From JAGXQV01 sp041674485 (GTDB lineage: Bacteria; Pseudomonadota; Gammaproteobacteria; Burkholderiales; Sulfuricellaceae): a DNA stretch of 64,000 nt. How positions within the stretch are numbered: position 1 is the first letter of the stretch; every line of letters begins with the position of its first letter. The DNA lies in assembly GCA_041674485.1 (NCBI GenBank), contig JBAYVP010000002.1:1-64000 (forward strand), read 5' to 3'. This document shows, in pieces, positions 61,008-64,000 of the stretch. The position numbers and the translations under genes were made by a program. The notes below the pieces were generated by a model that had not been told where the DNA came from, ran no database searches, and saw nothing but the letters and a program-made list of their open reading frames with translations.

Positions 61008-63887
61008 ATGACCGACATCGAAGCCCAGCAACCCCCGACTCTATCGCCCCTGGAACAAGAAATTCGGGTGACTTTTCAGCAAGCCGTTGCCCATCATCAG
61101 GCGGGGCAGTTGCAAGAAGCCGGTAATCTTTATCGGGCCATCCTGCAAATCCAACGGGATCATCCGGGCGCAAACCACAATCTGGGGGTTGCTGCGGTAC
61201 AGGCGCAAAGGCCTGCTGAGGGATTGGCATATTTTGAAGCGGCGCTGAGATCTGACATGGAGTCGGAGCGATACTGGCTAGATTACATTGATGCGCTGAT
61301 TCTATCCGGTCAATTGGACGTTGCGAGGCAGACGCTGGCATTGGGCAAACAGCATGGTTTGCAGGGCGAAGCGATGGAAGCACTGGCGGAGAGAATGGTT
61401 GTCTGCCAGCGGATTGAGGATCAAGCGGATGCTGCACAGCAGCATAATGTGAAGGGAGCGCAGCCTATACCGGCAACTTTGCAAGATGGCAAAAAACAAC
61501 CCAGACATGCCAAGCTGGCGAAACCACCCAAGAAAGTTGCCGCACGACACGGCATAGAGCCCAATGCCCAAGAGATCAGCGCCCTGGGGCTATTCTTTGG
61601 CCAAGGTCGTTACATAGAAATGGAAGCTGCCGCTAGAAAATTAACGGCAATTTACCCCTTGTATGGAATAGGCTGGAAAGCGCTGGGAATGTCATTGCTG
61701 CAACAAGGGCGTAGTGCAGAAGCACTGGAGTATTTTCAAAGAGCGGTCGCACTATTAAGTGAGGATGCCGAGGCATATAGCAACTTAGGCGGCATTCTCT
61801 ATAGCTTGGGATTTTTTTCCGAGGCCGAAGCGAATTTGCGGCGGGCGCTGGAACTCAAGCCCGATTACGCCGAAGCGCATTACAACATGGGCAACGCACT
61901 TTGTGGGCAAGGACGTTTTTCAGAAGCCGAGATCAGATATCGGCATGCTCTGGCAATCAAACCGAATTCAGCGGAGTTGCATTACAATCTGGGCATTACA
62001 CTCAATGAGCAAAATCGATTTTCGGATGCCGAAAACTGCTATCGACGGGCATTAGAAATCAACCCGGATTACTTTAATGCACAAATTAACCTGGGTAATG
62101 TACTAAAGGCGCAAAACAAGTTGGTGGAAGCTGAAGCATGCTGCCGCCGTGCGCTAACAATCAAACCAGATCACGCCAAAGCACATAGCAACTTGGGGAC
62201 AATTCTTCAGGGACAGGGGAGATTTGCTGAGGCCCAGGCTAGTTTGCAACATGCATTGGAAATCACGCCAGACTACGCTGAAGCCTTAAGCAACCTTGGC
62301 AATGTATACAAGGATATGGGCAATTTGGCTGGGGCCGAAGCCTGTTATCGGCATGCCATGAAAATCAACCCCGAATATGCAGAAGCATACAGCAATCTTG
62401 GATCCTGCCTTTTATTACAAGGCCGGCTTCAGGAGGCCGAGAACACCCTGCTGGAAGCATTGAAGAAAAATGATAATTTGGCAGAAGTGCATAACAACTT
62501 GGGTAATGTTGTTACCTTGCAAGGCAGGCATCGCGAAGCCGAAATCAGTTTCCGACATGCGCTGGAAATCAAACCAGATTATGCGGACGCATACAGCAAC
62601 TTTCTTTTCTCACTTAGCCACAGCGAAGCAATTGATGCTCAAGCACTGTTCGCCGAACACTGCCGATTTGGCGAGCAGTTTGAGGCGCACTTGCGCCCTG
62701 GCTGGCCGCAGCACACCAATTCGCGAGACTCAACACGCTGTTTGCAGATTGGTTTTGTCTCAGCCGATTTATGTAACCATGCCGTGGCGAACTTTATCGA
62801 ACCTGTATTGGCGTACTTGGCAAGCCATTCACAGTTATCGCTGCACGCATACTATAACCACACCGTCGAAGATGGTGTCACCCAGCGCATACGCGGCTAT
62901 CTGAATCACTGGCATCCCATTGCAGGCATGTCGGACAGTAATCTGGCGCAAAAAATCATCGCGGACGGCATCGATATCCTGATTGACCTTTCAGGCCATA
63001 CCGGAAATAACCGCCTGCTGACTTTTGCGCGCAAACCGGCTCCGGTGCAGGCAAGCTGGATGGGTTATCCGGGCACGACAGGTCTGCGCGCCATGGATTA
63101 CTTTCTGGCGGATCGATTTTTACTGCCTCCCGGACAGCTCGATACCCAATTTACAGAAAAAATTGTGCGCATGCCCGCAAGCGCGCCCTTTTTACCCTTC
63201 AAAGACGCACCGCCGGTCAACGCACTGCCTGCCTTGAGCAACGGCTACGTAACCTTTGGCAGCTTCAATCGGCCAAGCAAGCTTAGCCATGCGGTCATCG
63301 CGCTGTGGGCGCAGCTCCTGCGCGCCTTGCCAGATTCCAGAATGTTGCTGGGCGGCATGCCCGATGCGGTGCAGTACGACACGCTGATCAATTTGTTCAC
63401 ACAGGAAGGCATCGCTCGGGAACGCTTGGATTTTCATCCGCGCAGCGGCATGGATGACTATCTGGCCCTGCATCACCATGTGGACATATGTCTGGATACG
63501 TTTCCTTATAATGGCGGCACGACAACCTGTCATGCGCTGTGGATGGGGGTGCCGACGCTAACCCTGGCGGGTGGCACGGCAGCGGGCCGACCGGGTGCCG
63601 CGCTTCTCGGCCATGCTGGCCTGGATGAGTTTGTAGCCCATGATGCAGCGGATTTCATGCAAAAGGGGCTGTATTGGGCAGAGAATCTCGCCACGCTGTC
63701 CGATATCCGTGCAGGATTGCGGGAACGCTTTGCGCATTCGGCGATGGGCCAGCCAGCGGTGGTGGCCGCAGGTGTGGAACGCGCCTTGCGCATTATGTGG
63801 CAACGCTGGTGCGCGGGCTTGCCGGCGGAATCATTTGAAGTATCATTGCAAGATATTGACGGTACAACGCAGGAGGCTGTCAAATGA
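61008..63887 (+). CDS. TPR-rich O-GlcNAc-transferase-like glycosyltransferase (family 41)
   Basis: 959 residues from ATG 61008 (upstream in-frame starts lack support and would lie in a repeat). Residues ~15-560 are tetratricopeptide repeats (AEAHYNMGNALCGQGRFSEA and variants, about 11-13 units). The C-terminal ~400 residues are the SPINDLY/OGT catalytic part (LQIGFVSADLCNHAVANFIE, DGIDILIDLSGHTGNNRLL, PVQASWMGYPGTTG, LDTFPYNGGTTTCHALWMGV). Likely adds a sugar to flagellin. Its stop overlaps the next start (ATGA). Confidence 0.9.
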   Translation: MTDIEAQQPPTLSPLEQEIRVTFQQAVAHHQAGQLQEAGNLYRAILQIQRDHPGANHNLGVAAVQAQRPAEGLAYFEAALRSDMESERYWLDYIDALILSGQLDVARQTLALGKQHGLQGEAMEALAERMVVCQRIEDQADAAQQHNVKGAQPIPATLQDGKKQPRHAKLAKPPKKVAARHGIEPNAQEISALGLFFGQGRYIEMEAAARKLTAIYPLYGIGWKALGMSLLQQGRSAEALEYFQRAVALLSEDAEAYSNLGGILYSLGFFSEAEANLRRALELKPDYAEAHYNMGNALCGQGRFSEAEIRYRHALAIKPNSAELHYNLGITLNEQNRFSDAENCYRRALEINPDYFNAQINLGNVLKAQNKLVEAEACCRRALTIKPDHAKAHSNLGTILQGQGRFAEAQASLQHALEITPDYAEALSNLGNVYKDMGNLAGAEACYRHAMKINPEYAEAYSNLGSCLLLQGRLQEAENTLLEALKKNDNLAEVHNNLGNVVTLQGRHREAEISFRHALEIKPDYADAYSNFLFSLSHSEAIDAQALFAEHCRFGEQFEAHLRPGWPQHTNSRDSTRCLQIGFVSADLCNHAVANFIEPVLAYLASHSQLSLHAYYNHTVEDGVTQRIRGYLNHWHPIAGMSDSNLAQKIIADGIDILIDLSGHTGNNRLLTFARKPAPVQASWMGYPGTTGLRAMDYFLADRFLLPPGQLDTQFTEKIVRMPASAPFLPFKDAPPVNALPALSNGYVTFGSFNRPSKLSHAVIALWAQLLRALPDSRMLLGGMPDAVQYDTLINLFTQEGIARERLDFHPRSGMDDYLALHHHVDICLDTFPYNGGTTTCHALWMGVPTLTLAGGTAAGRPGAALLGHAGLDEFVAHDAADFMQKGLYWAENLATLSDIRAGLRERFAHSAMGQPAVVAAGVERALRIMWQRWCAGLPAESFEVSLQDIDGTTQEAVK

Positions 63888-64000
63888 CGCAATCACGGGA
63901 AACGCCAATTTATGTCACGCAACCTTCCTTGCCTCCGCTGGAGGAATTCATTCCCTATTTGCAGCAAATCTGGGAAAGCCGGCGGCTGACCAACAGCGGC
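63884..64000 (+). CDS. DegT/DnrJ/EryC1/StrS aminotransferase, 5' end only
   Basis: The first 39 residues are visible; YVTQPSLPPLEEFIPYLQQI and RLTNSG match the N terminus of PLP-dependent sugar aminotransferases. They make amino sugars for glycoconjugates. The window ends inside the gene. Confidence 0.8.
   Translation, partial: MTQSRETPIYVTQPSLPPLEEFIPYLQQIWESRRLTNSG

Overview
The window looks like the chromosome of a motile, Gram-negative, respiratory bacterium, most probably a betaproteobacterium. The support is the octaprenyl-diphosphate synthase, rpmE, FliC/FlaG/FliD/FliS/FliT/FliK, YcgR-type brakes, many periplasmic c-type cytochromes, and the style of the dispersed intergenic repeats. 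I see no 16S rRNA, nitrite oxidoreductase, ammonia monooxygenase or sulfur-oxidation gene, so I do not name a genus or an energy source.

Layout. 0-4.5 kb: the 3' part of a secreted protein, tRNA-Pro(CGG), ispB, and a periplasmic binding protein. 4.7-9.1 kb: a Gld-type ABC exporter operon (ATPase, permease, GldG-like, DUF4340). 9.3-17.4 kb: a secreted formylglycine-generating-enzyme-like protein, then a cytochrome b/b6 complex with two cytochrome b units, two subunits carrying a C-terminal haem c, a lipoprotein, two streptogramin-lyase-like beta-propellers and two monohaem cytochromes, but no Rieske protein. 17.6-23.1 kb (minus strand): a HemY-type protoporphyrinogen oxidase, then a translationally coupled pair in which a NirJ/AhbD-like radical SAM protein and a universal stress protein each carry PCP_red-like domains. 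23.3-33.8 kb (minus strand): a large respiratory cluster with a NosZ-family copper protein whose metal ligands are altered, a CydA-like (bd-like) oxidase without CydB, six c-type cytochrome genes (one fused to an ethylbenzene-dehydrogenase-gamma-like haem b domain) and tiny membrane proteins.

34-38 kb: M48 metalloprotease, rpmE, MHS-type MFS transporter. 37.5-43.7 kb: a redox and copper assembly operon (CcmH-like, CX3CH cytochrome, three TlpA-like thioredoxins, CcdA-like membrane protein, SCO1, PCu(A)C). This is a plausible maturation kit for the haem and copper proteins upstream. 43.7-51 kb: flagellar genes (two ycgR paralogues, a FlhB C-domain homologue, fliK, fliT, fliS, fliD). 57.4-60.7 kb: flaG and a very large fliC with a sigma-28 promoter. 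61-64 kb: a TPR/O-GlcNAc-transferase-like gene and the start of a DegT-family aminotransferase, consistent with flagellin glycosylation.

The flagellar region is broken up by accessory DNA: ccdAB, a mazEF-like pair, a tumA with a truncated tumE, hipBA, hicAB, and an Rpn-family nuclease gene with tandemly duplicated 3' ends. It also contains at least five families of intergenic repeats. The most interesting part is 9-34 kb. It reads as a respiratory system built from familiar folds in unfamiliar combinations (Rieske-less double cytochrome b, ligand-altered NosZ-like protein, bd-like oxidase, radical SAM/PCP_red pair). Its substrate cannot be read from sequence alone.
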